Under the pieces are notes generated by a model. The model made no database searches. It saw only the letters and a program-made list of their open reading frames with translations, and was not told the origin of the DNA. The translations under genes and the position numbers were made by a program. A DNA stretch of 64,000 bases from an uncultured Flavobacteriaceae bacterium (GTDB taxonomy: Bacteria; Bacteroidota; Bacteroidia; Flavobacteriales; Flavobacteriaceae), in the NCBI GenBank assembly GCA_947494715.1, contig CANLWG010000012.1, positions 1 through 64,000 of the forward strand, given 5' to 3'. Every line of letters starts with the position of its first letter. Within the stretch, counting starts at the first letter, position 1. Positions 28,119 through 37,035 of this stretch are shown here, one piece after another.

Positions 28119-28922
28119 ATGGAACAGGAAAGATTTGACGTATGGATGATGGAATACCTCTCCGATACTTTGGATGTGGACGGGAAAAGTGAATTTGAGA
28201 GGTTTTTGCAAGACCATCCCGAATACCAGGAACAGTTCAGCGAGATGCAACAGACCTGGGATCTAGTAGATGTTGCATCTATCCCCGAACCATCCAATAC
28301 CATGGATAAACGTTTTTTTGATGTACTCCACGGCGAAATTGAAAAAACGAAAGAATCGGAAAGCAGTTTGCCACCATGGTTTTCAAGAATTGCGACGGTT
28401 TTTTGGAGACCACAAATGGCTTACGGGGTATTGTTATTGGTATTAGGGCTAAATCTGGGGTATTTTCTGAATTCGGATAATCCTTCAGAAGTTGTAAAAA
28501 AGACAGTGGCAGGCGACACCGAGACAGAAGAAGTAAGAGAACAATTGGTATTGACTTTATTGGAGCAGCCTTCCGCCAACAAACGGTTACAGGGTATAAA
28601 CGAAGTCACCAAGATCAAAGAAGTGGACGAAACGGTAATCAAGGCCCTGTTACAAACATTGAACAAGGATGCGAACGTAAATGTCCGCCTGGCCGCTATA
28701 GAATCATTGACCAATTATTTGGATAACCCCGTGGTAAGGGAAGGTTTAGTACAGTCCATAGTAAAACAAGATTCCCCAATAGTTCAAGTGACCCTGGCAA
28801 GCCTTATGGTGGCCCTTCAAGAGAAGAAATCCATAGAACCTTTTAAAACGTTAATGCAGACACAGGAATTGGACAAATCCGTAAAACAAAAATTGGAAAC
28901 ATCGATTAAATCGATTATTTAA
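28119..28922 (+). CDS. Membrane anti-sigma factor with C-terminal HEAT repeats
   Basis: A 267-aa protein. The N-terminal cytoplasmic part (1-90) has a YLSDTLDVDGKSEFERFLQDHPE segment like Bacteroidota anti-sigma domains, but without a zinc-finger CxxC. One transmembrane helix spans about 98-117. The periplasmic part carries helical HEAT repeats (about 165-260; ETVIKALLQTLNKDANVNVRLAAIESL is one unit). Position directly after the sigma factor supports the anti-sigma role: it would hold the sigma factor at the membrane until a periplasmic signal, perhaps sensed by the HEAT domain, releases it. Confidence 0.8.
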   Translation: MEQERFDVWMMEYLSDTLDVDGKSEFERFLQDHPEYQEQFSEMQQTWDLVDVASIPEPSNTMDKRFFDVLHGEIEKTKESESSLPPWFSRIATVFWRPQMAYGVLLLVLGLNLGYFLNSDNPSEVVKKTVAGDTETEEVREQLVLTLLEQPSANKRLQGINEVTKIKEVDETVIKALLQTLNKDANVNVRLAAIESLTNYLDNPVVREGLVQSIVKQDSPIVQVTLASLMVALQEKKSIEPFKTLMQTQELDKSVKQKLETSIKSII

Positions 28923-28983
28923 AATTAATATCAAAATGCCCATCAAAGGGAGTTTATTCATCAATCAAATAAATTGTAATCAC

Positions 28984-29850
28984 ATGAAAAGAGTATTACT
29001 ATGTGCCATGTTAGCGGGGTCTCTCATGGTACAATGTGCAAGGGCACAGAAAAAAGAGTTTAATGAAACCATCAAGAAAGAACTATCCTACGCGACTGCT
29101 AGTGGAGATAGAATGCTTGAAGTACAAAATCTCAATGGTTCTATATCGGTTGAAGGATATGATGGTGATGTAGTTCTTTTGGAAGTGGAAAAGACCATTT
29201 TTGCTAGTTCCACAACGGATCTTGAATTGGGGAAAACGGAAATAGGGGTGAAAGTTCTCCAAGAAGGCAATAAGCTGATCGTCTATCCAGATTCACCCAA
29301 CATGCATTACAAAGATGGCCGGTTTACCTCCAAAAACTGTCGACATTGGGAGGAGTCTCCCTATAGCCATACATTGAACTTTAAGGTTAAAATGCCCAAA
29401 AGCAGTAGGCTAAAAGTCGGCGCGATCAATAACGGGGAAGTTTTGGTAAAAAACACCGAAGGCGATTATATCGAGGCCAATAATATAAACGGGGGAATTA
29501 AGCTTATAAACATTACCGGTCAAACCAAAGTACATTGCATAAACGGAAAAGTGGATATTTCCTATGCGGATAATCCAACGGTTGCATCCACGTATTATTC
29601 GCTTAATGGGGATATCAGCATTACCTATCAAAGGAACTTGTCCGCTGAAATCGCTTTCAAAAGCATGAATGGCGAACTGTTTACGGATTTTGATATTGCC
29701 AAACAATTTGCCAGGACTACTAAAAACAAGACTGGAGAAAGGAATGTTAAGTACAAATACGAATCGAAGCCTGTGGTCCAAATAGGCCAGGGTGGTTTAT
29801 CCTTCGATTTTGAGACCTTGAACGGTGATGTTATCATTAAAAAAATATAA
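28984..29850 (+). CDS. DUF4097-family exported beta-helix-like protein
   Basis: A 288-aa secreted protein. The ATG at 28984 begins a good signal peptide (MKRVLLCAMLAGSLMVQCARAQ); an ATG 48 nt upstream is in frame but adds a hydrophilic stretch, so I reject it. The mature part is built of repeated short strands with N-G turns (QNLNGSISVEGYDGDV, INNGEVLVKNTEGDYIEANNINGG, LNGDISITY, TLNGDVIIKK) typical of DUF4097 solenoids. The role is unknown; such genes often follow sigma/anti-sigma pairs. It is co-directional with the HEAT protein (about 60 nt gap) and with a second DUF4097 gene. Confidence 0.82.
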   Translation: MKRVLLCAMLAGSLMVQCARAQKKEFNETIKKELSYATASGDRMLEVQNLNGSISVEGYDGDVVLLEVEKTIFASSTTDLELGKTEIGVKVLQEGNKLIVYPDSPNMHYKDGRFTSKNCRHWEESPYSHTLNFKVKMPKSSRLKVGAINNGEVLVKNTEGDYIEANNINGGIKLINITGQTKVHCINGKVDISYADNPTVASTYYSLNGDISITYQRNLSAEIAFKSMNGELFTDFDIAKQFARTTKNKTGERNVKYKYESKPVVQIGQGGLSFDFETLNGDVIIKKI

Positions 29851-29865
29851 AAGAAATATGTTGAA

Positions 29866-29964
29866 ATGAGCCAATATAAATCTATGCGAATAGCGATTTC
29901 CATTGGTGAATTACAGCGCCTGATCATGGCAGGTAGATATATGTTTAACACAAATAAAAAATAG
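29866..29964 (+). CDS. Possible 32-aa small protein between the DUF4097 genes
   Basis: A short frame MSQYKSMRIAISIGELQRLI... exactly fills the gap between the two DUF4097 genes: it starts 15 nt after one stop and ends 4 nt before the next ATG. The spacing is what one expects of a real operon member, but length and composition alone cannot prove coding. No known motif. Confidence 0.3.
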   Translation: MSQYKSMRIAISIGELQRLIMAGRYMFNTNKK

Positions 29965-29968
29965 ACAA

Positions 29969-30781
29969 ATGAAAAATCTCGGATTACTAATCGTATCAAT
30001 ACTCATGTTGCCCTTGTTGAGCAATGCTCAAGAAGAAAGCGTGGAATTGTTCTCGGTCCCATTAAGCGACCCTAACAATCCTGGAAAATTAATTGTTGAG
30101 CAATTGGCAGGTTCAATTGATGTTTTGGCCTATGAAGGAAATGAGGTCGTTGTTAAAGCTTCTTTTGGCAATAAAAAAGCACACTACAAGGAGAAGAAGG
30201 AAAAAGATGGCTTGAAACGGATTCAAAATAGCTCCCTAAAAATAAGTGCGGAGGAAAAGAATAATGTGATTCAGATCATTAACGAACATTGGGATAGGGC
30301 CACGAACCTTGAGATTAAGGTTCCCACGAACTTTTCGTTAAAATTGGGGACGGTTAATCAAGGAAATATTAATGTTAAAGGAACCAATGGTGAAATGGAA
30401 ATCAGCAATGTGAATGGTGAGATAACATTAGAGGGTGTAAGCGGCTCGGCTTTGGCAGATACGGTGAACGGAGATATAAAAGCAAGCTTTGTCTCGGTAG
30501 CGCCTAATGAAAATATGGCCTTTAGCAGCCTTAACGGAGACTTGGACGTTACCTTTCCAAATTCAGTAAAGAGCGATCTTAAACTGAAATCGGAACAGGG
30601 CGATATCTATACGGATTTTGAAATGGTAACGGACAAACAAAAAGCGGTGACCAAAAGCGATGAATCGTCCAGCACATACAAAGTGAAAATTGAACAATGG
30701 GTACGCGGAAAGTTAAATGGCGGCGGCCCGGAAATGCTTTTTAAGACCTTTAATGGGGATATTATCATAAGATCCAACTAG
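29969..30781 (+). CDS. DUF4097-family exported beta-helix-like protein (second copy)
   Basis: A 270-aa protein with a signal peptide (MKNLGLLIVSILMLPLLSNAQ) and the same N-G-rich strand repeats as its neighbour (EQLAGSIDVLAYEGNEVVV, VNQGNINVKGTNGEMEISNV, NGDIKASFVSV, FNGDIIIRSN). It ends the sigma/anti-sigma/DUF4097 operon. The two DUF4097 proteins are homologous but diverged, and both probably sit in the periplasm or outer membrane. Confidence 0.82.
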   Translation: MKNLGLLIVSILMLPLLSNAQEESVELFSVPLSDPNNPGKLIVEQLAGSIDVLAYEGNEVVVKASFGNKKAHYKEKKEKDGLKRIQNSSLKISAEEKNNVIQIINEHWDRATNLEIKVPTNFSLKLGTVNQGNINVKGTNGEMEISNVNGEITLEGVSGSALADTVNGDIKASFVSVAPNENMAFSSLNGDLDVTFPNSVKSDLKLKSEQGDIYTDFEMVTDKQKAVTKSDESSSTYKVKIEQWVRGKLNGGGPEMLFKTFNGDIIIRSN

Positions 30782-30816
30782 TTTCAGTACAATTTTTTGC
30801 ACAATAATTTTTGATA

Positions 30817-30853
30817 AAAGACGCCCCGACAAAACTGTCGGGACGTCTTTATT
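30817..30853. terminator. Bidirectional terminator between the DUF4097 gene and tsf
   Basis: A long stem (AAAGACGCCCCGACA / TGTCGGGACGTCTTT, one mismatch) with a 4-nt loop lies between convergent genes and has A/T runs on both sides, so it can serve both strands. Confidence 0.8.
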
Positions 30854-30875
30854 TGAGCTGGTTTTATGCTTTAAA

Positions 30876-31700
30876 TTACCCTAAGGCAACACGTTGGAAT
30901 CCGGTAACTTCCAAATTGGAATCAACGGATTTTATATATTGTGCCACACTTTGTTTGCTGTCCTTGATAAAAGCTTGATTTACCAAAGTATTATCTTTAA
31001 AGAAACGTTTTAGTTTTCCTTTGGCAATATTGTCCAACATGGCTTCTGGTTTGCCTTCTTGACGCAATTGTTCTTTGGCGATTTCAATTTCCTTGTCTAT
31101 TACAGACTGATCCACACCTTCCTCGTTCAATGCCACAGGATTCATTGCCGCTGCTTGCATGGCAACATCCTTGGCGGCTACAGCTGCACCTTCTACGGCG
31201 GCAGAAAGTCCTGCCAAAGTAGCGATTTTATTCCCGGCATGGATATATGATCCAACGAATGGGGCGTTCAATTTTTCAAAACCACCGATTTCTATTTTTT
31301 CCCCGATGACGCCGGTCTGTTCTGTTAATTTGTCCTGAACGGTATTTCCTTTGAAATCTGCGGAAAGAAAGTCCTCTTTGGTATCGAATCCAAGCGCCAA
31401 TTCGGCCAATTCATTGGCCAAAGTAACAAAGCTGTCGTTCTTGGCTACAAAATCGGTTTCACAATTCAGAGAGATGATAATACCAGAAGTATTGTCGGAA
31501 TTTACCTTTGCGATAGCGGCACCTTCGGATGACTCCCTATCGGCCCTTTTGGCCGCTACTTTTTGCCCTTTTTTGCGAAGGATTTCTATAGCTTTTTCAA
31601 AATCACCTTCGGCTTCGACAAGGGCATTTTTACAATCCATCATGCCGGAACCGGTCATCTTTCTTAGTTTGTTTACATCAGCTGCGGTAACTTTTACCAT
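30876..31700 (-). CDS. tsf: Elongation factor Ts
   Basis: A 274-aa guanine nucleotide exchange factor for EF-Tu. It begins with the UBA-like domain (TAADVNKLRKMTGSGMMDCK, NALVEAEGDFEKAIEILRKKG) and has the nucleotide-exchange core with ISLNCETDFVAKND, containing the conserved TDFV. Length is normal. Two ATG codons are adjacent; I use the second (MVKVTAADV), the usual form. It follows rpsB by about 80 nt on the minus strand. Confidence 0.96.
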   Translation of the reverse strand: MVKVTAADVNKLRKMTGSGMMDCKNALVEAEGDFEKAIEILRKKGQKVAAKRADRESSEGAAIAKVNSDNTSGIIISLNCETDFVAKNDSFVTLANELAELALGFDTKEDFLSADFKGNTVQDKLTEQTGVIGEKIEIGGFEKLNAPFVGSYIHAGNKIATLAGLSAAVEGAAVAAKDVAMQAAAMNPVALNEEGVDQSVIDKEIEIAKEQLRQEGKPEAMLDNIAKGKLKRFFKDNTLVNQAFIKDSKQSVAQYIKSVDSNLEVTGFQRVALG

Positions 31701-31780
31701 CATTATTTCTTATGTTTTGTGGGATACCAAAAATACGATTGCATACCCCCAATTGGATTATTTTACTAAATGTTCACTTT

Positions 31781-32971
31781 TTATTCTACTCCGGCTTTTA
31801 CCTTGTCCTGCCATTCCTTCAGTTCGTCCCATTTACCGTCGGCCGCCATTTTAGCCTGCTTGGGCCATGACGTTGGATCCAAATGGGCCATGCGCGAACT
31901 GGCTTCGGTTAAAATCTCCTTTATCTTATCAGACTTGGCTTTTGCCAAATCGGCAAAAGATACTATTCCCGAATTCACGATTGCCTCTGCCGCTTTGGGC
32001 CCTATACCCTCTATTTTGGTCAGGTCATCTCCCTTTTCGGATTTTTCCTTACTAGGAGTTTCAACGGCTGCCTTTTTGGGCTCTTCTTTTTCTTCCTTGG
32101 CCTTAGGAGCCTCCTCAACAACAGGAGTTTCCTCAACTTCTTTTGTTTCTATTGCTTGTTCAGGCTCCGTAGCCTCCTCCTTCGTATTTTCAGGAGCTTC
32201 TTGAACGGTCTTTTCTTCCGTCACTTCGGCTTTGGGAGATTCTGGCTCACTAGCTCCTTCCTTATCGGATTGTTTTTCTGCTTTTCGTTCTGCCAAGCCC
32301 TCTGCTACTGCGTTAGTCACATGGGTCATGATGATGTCAATGGATTTGGAAGCGTCATCATTGGAAGGGATAACAAAATCAATATCCCTTGGATCGGAGT
32401 TGGTGTCGATCATTGCAAAAATAGGGATGTTCAATTTCTGGGCTTCCTTAACCGCTATATGCTCCCGCATGGTATCCACAACAAAAAGAGCCCCGGGCAA
32501 CCTTGTCATTTCCGAAATGGAACCTAGGTTTTTCTCCAACTTCGCACGAAGACGATCTACCTGTAAACGTTCTTTCTTTGATAGCGTGTTGAACGTACCG
32601 TCCTTTTTCATCCGGTCTATAGAAGCCATTTTCTTTACCGCTTTACGAATGGTGACAAAGTTAGTCAACATTCCTCCAGGCCATCTCTCTGTAATATAGG
32701 GCATATTTACATTGGAAACCTTTTCGGCTACAATGTCCTTGGCTTGTTTTTTAGTAGCCACAAAAAGGATTTTACGACCAGAGGCCGCAATCTTTTTGAG
32801 AGCCATATTGGCCTCATCCAATTTTGCAACGGTTTTGTAAAGATTGATGACGTGAATCCCGTTGCGCTCCATGTAGATATAAGGAGCCATGTTCGGATTC
32901 CACTTTCTAGTGAGGTGGCCAAAATGCACACCTGCTTCCAATAATTGTTTTACTTCGACTTTTTTAGCCAT
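31781..32971 (-). CDS. rpsB: 30S ribosomal protein S2 with C-terminal helix-hairpin-helix extension
   Basis: The first 230 residues are normal S2 (LLEAGVHFGHLTRKWNPNM, VATKKQAKDIVAE, ERWPGGMLTNFVTIRK, IPIFAMIDTNSDP). S2 is normally about 230-260 aa; this one is 396. After an acidic Glu/Pro/Ala-rich linker (about 231-314) comes a helix-hairpin-helix unit (DDLTKIEGIGPKAAEAIVNS, 315-334, and on to about 355) and a short conserved tail (DPTSWPKQAKMAADGKWDEL). Similar HhH tails occur, to my knowledge, on L21 in some Bacteroidota. The extension may bind rRNA or DNA. The gene is upstream of tsf as usual. Confidence 0.95.
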   Translation of the reverse strand: MAKKVEVKQLLEAGVHFGHLTRKWNPNMAPYIYMERNGIHVINLYKTVAKLDEANMALKKIAASGRKILFVATKKQAKDIVAEKVSNVNMPYITERWPGGMLTNFVTIRKAVKKMASIDRMKKDGTFNTLSKKERLQVDRLRAKLEKNLGSISEMTRLPGALFVVDTMREHIAVKEAQKLNIPIFAMIDTNSDPRDIDFVIPSNDDASKSIDIIMTHVTNAVAEGLAERKAEKQSDKEGASEPESPKAEVTEEKTVQEAPENTKEEATEPEQAIETKEVEETPVVEEAPKAKEEKEEPKKAAVETPSKEKSEKGDDLTKIEGIGPKAAEAIVNSGIVSFADLAKAKSDKIKEILTEASSRMAHLDPTSWPKQAKMAADGKWDELKEWQDKVKAGVE

Positions 32972-33104
32972 TTTGTTATTAGTTTACGTTCCTTTGAATT
33001 AGCAATACCGGAGTGGTATCCGAAATTTGAACGGAAGCCTCCAGCATTTAGATGCTAAACTAATTTACCCTGATGCTTTGGAAAGCGTGTCAAGGATTTT
33101 AATT

Positions 33105-33126
33105 GTCATCGCCCAAAGGCGATGAC
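33105..33126. repeat. Perfect 9-bp hairpin between rpsI and rpsB
   Basis: GTCATCGCC-CAAA-GGCGATGAC, a perfect stem with a 4-nt loop in the 273-bp gap between rpsI and rpsB. There is no adjacent T-run on either strand, so a simple terminator is doubtful; it may be a processing or attenuation site or part of a dispersed element. Confidence 0.5.
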
Positions 33127-33151
33127 TTTCAATGAACTTGGTTATATATCC

Positions 33152-33166
33152 CTGAACTTGTTTCAG
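33152..33166. repeat. CTGAA-N5-TTCAG inverted repeat, copy 2
   Basis: Copy with extended arms: CCCTGAA-CTTGT-TTCAGGG gives a 7-bp perfect palindrome arm. Lies 26 bp from the perfect hairpin at 33105 and 57 bp from copy 3. Confidence 0.45.
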
Positions 33167-33223
33167 GGTCTGTTTATAAAATCTATTTTTCAAATAAAAT
33201 AGTCCAAAAACATTCAGCGGATA

Positions 33224-33238
33224 CTGAAACGAATTCAG
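33224..33238. repeat. CTGAA-N5-TTCAG inverted repeat, copy 3
   Basis: Copy with spacer ACGAA, just after the rpsI stop codon (minus strand). The flanking ACTGAA and TTCAGGAC resemble copy 1 at 3278 in the opposite orientation. Confidence 0.4.
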
Positions 33239-33244
33239 GACAAA

Positions 33245-33631
33245 TTAACGCTTGGAGAACTGGAATTTCTTACGAGCTTTCTTTTGACCAAATTTCTTAC
33301 GTTCCACCATTCTGGGGTCACGGGTCAGAAGCCCTTCGGGTTTAAGAACGGTTCTATTTTCCTCGTCAATTTCACACATTATCCTGGAAAGTGCCAAACG
33401 AATAGCTTCGGCCTGTCCGGTAATCCCACCACCATAAACATTTACGTTTACATCATAATTACCTTCTGTCTCGGTCAACGCAAAAGGCTGCTTTATCTTA
33501 TATTGCAAAGTAGCGGTAGGAAAATAATCGTTTAAATCGCGCTGGTTTATGGTAATGGTTCCCTTTCCCTCGGAAAGATATACGCGGGCAACGGATTTTT
33601 TTCTTCTACCGATTTTATGAATAGTCTCCAT
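33245..33631 (-). CDS. rpsI: 30S ribosomal protein S9
   Basis: A 128-aa ribosomal protein of normal length with the hallmark N-terminus ([20 protein letters not shown]), [18 protein letters not shown] and the C-terminal [25 protein letters not shown] block, whose final Lys-Arg reaches the P-site tRNA. Its ATG overlaps the rplM stop by one base, so the two are translationally coupled. Confidence 0.98.
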   Translation of the reverse strand: METIHKIGRRKKSVARVYLSEGKGTITINQRDLNDYFPTATLQYKIKQPFALTETEGNYDVNVNVYGGGITGQAEAIRLALSRIMCEIDEENRTVLKPEGLLTRDPRMVERKKFGQKKARKKFQFSKR

Positions 33632-34086
33632 TATTTGATTTCATTAAGATTTACTACAGTAGGTTTTTGAGCTTCCTGGCCATGCTCCGTTCCAACATAA
33701 ACCCTTAAGTTTCTGAAAAGATCAGCTCCCAATTTATTTTTTGGAAGCATACCTTTTACGGATTTTTCAATAATACGTTCTGGATGTTTTTCCAATAATT
33801 CCTGGGCCGTAGTTGATCGCTGCCCCCCTGGATAACCAGTATAGCGCAAATACGTTTTATCTTCCCATTTATTTCCGGAAAGTTGTATTTTTTCGGCATT
33901 GATAACTATAACATTATCGCCGCAATCAACATGGGGCGTAAAATTGGTTTTATGCTTTCCTCTTAGGAATTTGGCCACTTTGGAGGCCAAACGGCCCAAA
34001 GTTTGTCCTTCTGCATCGACCAATAGCCACTGCTTGTCAACAGTAGTCTTGTTTGCCGAAATAGTCTTGTAGCTTAATGTATCCAC
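33631..34086 (-). CDS. rplM: 50S ribosomal protein L13
   Basis: A 151-aa ribosomal protein of normal length with [50 protein letters not shown]-like [13 protein letters not shown] and [11 protein letters not shown]. It is the first gene of rplM-rpsI-(rpsB-tsf), transcribed from a strong TTTG-N19-TACATTTG promoter about 50 nt upstream. Confidence 0.98.
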   Translation of the reverse strand: MDTLSYKTISANKTTVDKQWLLVDAEGQTLGRLASKVAKFLRGKHKTNFTPHVDCGDNVIVINAEKIQLSGNKWEDKTYLRYTGYPGGQRSTTAQELLEKHPERIIEKSVKGMLPKNKLGADLFRNLRVYVGTEHGQEAQKPTVVNLNEIK

Positions 34087-34134
34087 TACGTTTGTTTTTA
34101 TTAATTAAACTCTTCAATTCTGTAAAACGGGCTG

Positions 34135-34165
34135 CAAATGTACAATTATTAACTTGAAATGCAAA
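34135..34165 (-). promoter_or_regulatory. Promoter of rplM-rpsI (TTTG-N19-TACATTTG)
   Basis: On the minus strand both Bacteroidota elements match exactly: TTTG (34162-34165) and TACATTTG (34135-34142) with 19 nt between. The predicted start leaves a leader of roughly 40 nt before rplM. The spacing equals that of the tRNA-Gln promoter. Confidence 0.75.
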
Positions 34166-34308
34166 TGGTTCCTGCTTGTATTTTTTGGTTTTTTCCTAAT
34201 TTCTACTTAATGGTTTTTTATTGTTAAAAATCGTAAAAGTAGCTGTTGAACTGTAACTACTCGTAGTTTTTTTGGTCTTTACTACACATCGATCTAGGGA
34301 CAACAATC

Positions 34309-36960
34309 ATGAAAACCAATCTTCTTGCAATTTGCATGTGCCTTAGCGCGCAAACCTTCCTCTTTTCACAAGATTCGACCTCTGTAGTACCCAAGAAGAT
34401 TTATGTTACAAAAGCAATACAAGATCAGAATCCCCCGGTACTTGATGGCATTTTGGATGATTCCATATGGAATATAGTGGAATGGGCCGGTGATTATGTA
34501 GAATTTAGGCCAGATGAAAATACCGAACCTAGTGTAGAAACACAATTCAAGATTATCTATGATGCCAAAAACCTTTATGTGGCTCTCAAGTGCCATGACC
34601 CGGAACCGGATAAGATCGAAAAGAGGCTGTCCAGGAGGGATGGTTTTGCTGGGGACTGGGTAGAAGTCAATATAGATAGTTATCACGATAAAAGAACCTC
34701 TTTTTCATTTACGGTTACCGCGGCCGGTGTAAAGGGGGATGAGTTTGTTTCCAACAACGGGAATAATTGGGACGATAGTTGGAATCCCATCTGGTACGTC
34801 AAAACCAATATCGATGATGAAGGATGGACCGCTGAAATGCGCATCCCGTTGAGTCAATTAAAATTTGGCAAGCATAAAGAACAAATATGGGGACTTCAAT
34901 CCACGAGACGTTTTTTTAGGGAAGAGGAACGTTCACTTTGGCAAAGAAAACCGGTAGATACGCCCGGGTGGGTAAGCGAGTTTGGAGAATTACATGGGTT
35001 GGTTGATCTGGAACCACAAAACCAATTGGAAATACAACCCTACACTGTAGCTCGTTTGGAAACTTTTGAGGCCGAGGAAGGAAATCCGTTCAGGGACGGG
35101 AACGATTCCAAAGTCACTGGTGGATTGGATGCAAAAATCGGGATTACCAATGATCTTACCTTGGATCTGACCATTAACCCTGATTTTGGCCAAGTGGAAG
35201 CAGATCCTTCCGCAATCGCTTTAGATGGATTTCAGATATTTTTTAGGGAACAACGTCCGTTTTTTGTTGAAAACAAAAACATTTTCGACTACAATATTTC
35301 TAGGTCGGAGGCGGGAAATACCTTTGGCTTTGACAATGTGTTCTATTCCCGTAGGATTGGACGTAGCCCGCAAGGTTTCCTGGAAACCGAGGATGAAGAA
35401 TTTGTTGATCAACCTGAAAATACAGCTATCCTTGGCGCGGCCAAATTTAGTGGAAAAACAAGGAATGGGTGGTCCATAGGAGTTTTAGAGAGTGTTACCG
35501 CAAAAAAATATGCCACAATAGACAATAACGGAAATCGAAGAAAAGAGATGGTAGAACCATTGACCAACTATTTTGTGGGGCGGGCACAAAAAGATTTCAA
35601 TGATGGGGATACTTTTGTTGGAGGTATGTTTACGGCCACCAACAGGGATGCCTTGACCCAAGAACTGGATTTTCTACACCGATCTGCGTATGGTGGCGGT
35701 TTTGATTTTAAGCATCAATGGAATGACCGGGATTGGTATTTCGGCGGAAATTTGATTTGGAGCCATGTCCGTGGGAGTGCCGAGGCTATTGAAAATACAC
35801 AGGAGTCCATAACCCATCTGTTCCAAAGGGTAGGTGCCGAACACGTAGAGGTAGATTCTGATAAGACCTCGTTGTCCGGTACTGGAGGCAATTTTCAACT
35901 TGGAAAAGTGGGCAATGGACATTGGAAATTCGAAACTGGCGGTACTTGGCGCTCCCCTGAGCTTGAACTTAACGATATCGGCTTTCAGCGTCAGGCCGAT
36001 GATATACGCCATTATACCTGGATAGGGTATCAGACCTTAAAACCTGATAAGACTTTTAGAAGGGTAGGGATCAATTACAACCATTGGAGCGTATGGGATT
36101 TTTCGGGCAACCATAACAGCCTGCGTTTTAATACCAATAGTTGGCAGAACTGGAAGAACAATTGGTTCACCAATGCAGGGTTCAACTACGAGCCCATTCA
36201 ATATTCAAATTTTGCTTTACGGGGCGGTCCAAGACTACGTATGTCCCCGGAAATAGGGTTTTGGAACAGTATAAATACCGATAGTAGAAAAAAGTTACGA
36301 TTTAGTATGTTCCACAACGGTGAAAAAGGTACGGATAGTTCCTATGCTTCCTATAATATGGAATTTGGGTTCTCCTATCAACCTACCAACGCGCTAAGAA
36401 TATCCGCATTTCCATCCTATGGGATAAATAATGATAAACTCCAATATATTGATAATATTGACGTCAACGGAGATACAAGATACCTCAATGGAGAAATTGA
36501 ACAGCGAACGCTTAGCATGTCGCTACGGGTAAACTACAACATTAATCCAAACCTTACCGTTCAGTATTGGGGTCAACCGTTTATTTCCAGGGGTAGGTAT
36601 TCCAACTTCAAAAATGTAACCGATCCAATGGCGCAGAACTTTGACCAAAGAATTACCCTCTACGAGGATGAACAGATTTCATTGGATGAAGATATCTATT
36701 CCGTAGATGAGAATTTGGATGGGACCATCGACTTTGATTTCGATGATCCCGACTTTTCATTTATTCAATTTCGGTCTAATTTGGTGGTACGATGGGAGTA
36801 TATACCGGGTTCAGAGATTTTCCTAGTTTGGTCCCAAGATATTTCCCAATCAGGAAACCCGCAGGAAGGATTGTTCCAAAGTTTGGGCGATAATGTATTC
36901 GGAGGGGAGAAACCAATGAATATCTTTCTTTTAAAGGCAACGTACAGGTTTGTTTTTTAA
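34309..36960 (+). CDS. DUF5916 outer-membrane protein with CBM9-like N-terminal domain
   Basis: An 883-aa exported protein. Signal peptide (ending FLFSQ), then a CBM9-like beta-sandwich (PPVLDGILDDSIWNIVEWAG ... YDAKNLYVALKCHDPEPDKI, about 35-220) and a long strand-rich DUF5916 region ending in TYRFVF, like an outer-membrane barrel C-terminus. The IALDGFQIFFREQRPFFVEN segment is typical of DUF5916. Family members may bind or transport carbohydrates, but no activity is established. It is monocistronic, 220 bp from the divergent rplM operon. Confidence 0.85.
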   Translation: MKTNLLAICMCLSAQTFLFSQDSTSVVPKKIYVTKAIQDQNPPVLDGILDDSIWNIVEWAGDYVEFRPDENTEPSVETQFKIIYDAKNLYVALKCHDPEPDKIEKRLSRRDGFAGDWVEVNIDSYHDKRTSFSFTVTAAGVKGDEFVSNNGNNWDDSWNPIWYVKTNIDDEGWTAEMRIPLSQLKFGKHKEQIWGLQSTRRFFREEERSLWQRKPVDTPGWVSEFGELHGLVDLEPQNQLEIQPYTVARLETFEAEEGNPFRDGNDSKVTGGLDAKIGITNDLTLDLTINPDFGQVEADPSAIALDGFQIFFREQRPFFVENKNIFDYNISRSEAGNTFGFDNVFYSRRIGRSPQGFLETEDEEFVDQPENTAILGAAKFSGKTRNGWSIGVLESVTAKKYATIDNNGNRRKEMVEPLTNYFVGRAQKDFNDGDTFVGGMFTATNRDALTQELDFLHRSAYGGGFDFKHQWNDRDWYFGGNLIWSHVRGSAEAIENTQESITHLFQRVGAEHVEVDSDKTSLSGTGGNFQLGKVGNGHWKFETGGTWRSPELELNDIGFQRQADDIRHYTWIGYQTLKPDKTFRRVGINYNHWSVWDFSGNHNSLRFNTNSWQNWKNNWFTNAGFNYEPIQYSNFALRGGPRLRMSPEIGFWNSINTDSRKKLRFSMFHNGEKGTDSSYASYNMEFGFSYQPTNALRISAFPSYGINNDKLQYIDNIDVNGDTRYLNGEIEQRTLSMSLRVNYNINPNLTVQYWGQPFISRGRYSNFKNVTDPMAQNFDQRITLYEDEQISLDEDIYSVDENLDGTIDFDFDDPDFSFIQFRSNLVVRWEYIPGSEIFLVWSQDISQSGNPQEGLFQSLGDNVFGGEKPMNIFLLKATYRFVF

Positions 36961-37035
36961 AAGGGAGCGATTTCTTACTAAAATATTACCGTTTTTTTTC
37001 CGTTACTACCTCTCATAACGGATAATAAAAATGCA

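Noticed and set aside
33000-33244. CRISPR-like or riboswitch region between rpsI and rpsB
   Set aside because: Only isolated palindromes; no regularly spaced repeats with unique spacers and no recognisable aptamer.
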